Shown in pieces: positions 14,105-15,442 of a stretch of DNA of 15,442 nucleotides. The first letter of the stretch is position 1; the number at the start of each line of letters is the position of its first letter. The position numbers were made by a program, and so were the translations under genes. The notes beneath the pieces are model-generated. The model saw only the letters and a list, made by a program, of their open reading frames with translations, had not been told where the DNA came from and made no database searches. This DNA is from Betaproteobacteria bacterium (GTDB lineage: Bacteria; Pseudomonadota; Gammaproteobacteria; Burkholderiales; SG8-41), in assembly GCA_021732805.1 (NCBI GenBank), contig JAKFUJ010000112.1:1-15442 (forward strand). Reading direction: 5' to 3'.

Positions 14105-15199
14105 TCAATGAATCGAGGGGATCGTCATGCCTTCGCGCGCCTCGGATACAACCTCTGAAAGCAGTTTCGCCCCGCTTCCGCTACGGGCAGAAGCCAGCGC
14201 GGCGTAAACCGCCGCCAGCGCCTGTAATCCATTGCCGGAAGAAATCTCCGTACTCCGGCCATCAATCAAACCTGCCGCAAACAGTTCCAGTTCGTCGCGA
14301 AACATGTTTCCCGGCGGAACATTGATCATCTGTCTGCCTTGTATCCCCTGACCCCGCTCACAAACATACAACTGTGCGCCCTGATGCAGGTTCTCGGGCT
14401 TGCCCCAATTGGTCTGATCGATTTCATAACAGGCATACGCGCGGTCCCCGAGGACCCGTACACTGTAAATGCCCGGGCTGGTCCAGCTCGAAACCACCGA
14501 ACCCAGTTTGCCGTCGACAAACCTTGCGGAAACGACCCATTGATCTTCAACTTCGGCGCCTGCCGGTGAGCGCCGCGCCGATAGCGCATTGATCGACAGC
14601 AGATCCCCGCCCAGATACCGCAACGTATCGAACTGATGAATCGCGATCTGGCTCAGGCAGCCGCCGGGAGAGCGGCTGCCGTACCAGCGCCAATCGTCCT
14701 TGGTCAGCCGCAATCCGCGATCATTTGAAAAATTCGTTTCGATCAGACTGACATTCCCCAGTCGCCCGTCATCAATCATTTTTTTGATCAGCCGGGTACC
14801 TGTGAGAAATCTTGAACAGTGCCCTACAACAACCGATACTTCGTGAGCGGTTTCCAGACCGGCAATCCGCAACGCATCATCCATGGTGTTGGCGATGGGC
14901 TTTTCAAGGTACACATGCTTGCCTGCCTGTGCCGCCTTGCGCGCAAACTCCAGGTGCATTTCGTTGGGCAGCGCCAATATCACGCCGTCAACCTCCCGGT
15001 CCGCAAGTATCTCCTGATAACTCGCCGCCGCCGGTATACCGGTGGTTGTCACAAAGTCGGTAATACGCTGGGCGGTCCTGCCGAAACAGCATGTAATTTT
15101 TATTTTGGGAGATTCGCTGACGGCTTTTGCCAGCACCCGCGCCCAGGCGCCCACACCGATCATCGCCAAACGCACAGGCACGCTCAAACGATTCGTCAT
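14105..15199 (-). CDS. Gfo/Idh/MocA-family NAD(P)-dependent oxidoreductase
   Basis: A 364-residue cytosolic oxidoreductase. The N-terminal Rossmann fold carries AMIGVGAWA (GxGxxA, 15-20), LALPNEMHLEFARKAAQAGKHVYLEKPIA includes the family EKP motif (E99-K100-P101, catalytic lysine), and the C-terminal domain contains PGGCLSQIAIHQFDTLRYLGG with the G..xxxH188..D191 signature. Members oxidise sugars, cyclitols, cis-diols or related hydroxylated compounds; phthalate dihydrodiol dehydrogenases belong to the same family, but no specific substrate is supported here. A GTG at 15202 directly precedes the ATG at 15199; neither has a strong ribosome-binding site. It is 49 bases downstream of the amidohydrolase gene and probably co-transcribed with it. 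Confidence 0.93.
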   Translation of the reverse strand: MTNRLSVPVRLAMIGVGAWARVLAKAVSESPKIKITCCFGRTAQRITDFVTTTGIPAAASYQEILADREVDGVILALPNEMHLEFARKAAQAGKHVYLEKPIANTMDDALRIAGLETAHEVSVVVGHCSRFLTGTRLIKKMIDDGRLGNVSLIETNFSNDRGLRLTKDDWRWYGSRSPGGCLSQIAIHQFDTLRYLGGDLLSINALSARRSPAGAEVEDQWVVSARFVDGKLGSVVSSWTSPGIYSVRVLGDRAYACYEIDQTNWGKPENLHQGAQLYVCERGQGIQGRQMINVPPGNMFRDELELFAAGLIDGRSTEISSGNGLQALAAVYAALASARSGSGAKLLSEVVSEAREGMTIPSIH

Positions 15200-15248
15200 C
15201 ACGCTTTATCGGACGCTGTCACGCCGGTAACCTCGCCAAGCCCTTTGT

Positions 15249-15442
15249 TCACAGATAATCGATTTTTTTCCAGTCACGCGGGGTGACGCTGACCACGTTC
15301 TTGTCGTGGCCGGGCCGGCGGTCGGCGTAGATGCGGCCTTCCTTCATCACCAGTTGGATGTTTTTCTTGTCCTGGAACACGCGGATGTTTTTCAGCGGGT
15401 CGCCCTTGACGGCGATGATGTCGGCGAACTTGCCGGCTTCAA
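15249..15442 (-). CDS. Amidohydrolase, C-terminal part (gene continues beyond the window)
   Basis: Only the last 64 codons are present. EAGKFADIIAVKGDPLKNIRVF is the characteristic closing segment of metal-dependent amidohydrolases of the imidazolonepropionase/dipeptidase-like group (the small beta-sandwich domain), followed by IQLVMKEGRIYADRRPG and the end DWKKIDYL. The catalytic barrel lies outside the window, so metal ligands and substrate cannot be judged, nor whether the protein is exported. It is the most upstream visible gene of the second minus-strand operon; the operon promoter must lie beyond 15442. Confidence 0.85.
   Translation of the reverse strand, partial: EAGKFADIIAVKGDPLKNIRVFQDKKNIQLVMKEGRIYADRRPGHDKNVVSVTPRDWKKIDYL

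Overview
The window looks like a betaproteobacterial chromosome segment, probably Burkholderiales or Nitrosomonadales. The evidence is a groESL operon under a perfect CIRCE operator, an orphan Bug-type solute receptor (a family strongly expanded in Burkholderiales and relatives), and a CynR-like LysR regulator with TRAP-TAXI transport. No database search was possible, so the taxon is an inference. No rRNA, tRNA, insertion sequence, phage gene or CRISPR array was seen.

Left part (1-4186), core functions. On the minus strand are the first codons of groEL and a complete groES. Upstream of groES lie a sigma70-like promoter and a perfect CIRCE inverted repeat, followed outward by a strong hairpin that probably ends the next minus-strand gene, an unrecognised 217-residue protein. 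Divergent from that gene, on the plus strand, bioA (biotin synthesis) and dacB (PBP4-type D,D-carboxypeptidase) overlap by a TTGA stop/start and look like one transcription unit.

Right part (4226-15442), accessory catabolism and transport. A CynR-like LysR regulator (10192-11079, plus) sits between two minus-strand gene sets. Divergent from it, and probably under its control, is a five-gene set in transcription order: fused TRAP permease, TAXI-type binding protein, YfcG-like (Nu-class) glutathione transferase, Bug-type binding protein, and a beta-hydroxyacid dehydrogenase. Facing the regulator's 3' end is a second five-gene set in transcription order: amidohydrolase (3' end only), Gfo/Idh/MocA oxidoreductase, short-chain dehydrogenase, mandelate racemase/muconate-lactonising-type enolase, and a TauD/TfdA-type dioxygenase. 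Intergenic gaps within each set are short (about 10-60 bases).

Together the right part reads as uptake plus degradation of a small, probably carboxylated organic compound: capture by TAXI (and perhaps Bug) receptors, import by the TRAP permease, then several redox steps, a proton-abstraction step by the enolase-family enzyme and perhaps oxygenation by the TauD protein. The substrate cannot be named from sequence. The TauD gene carries a one-base frameshift, which is either a real lesion or a sequence error.
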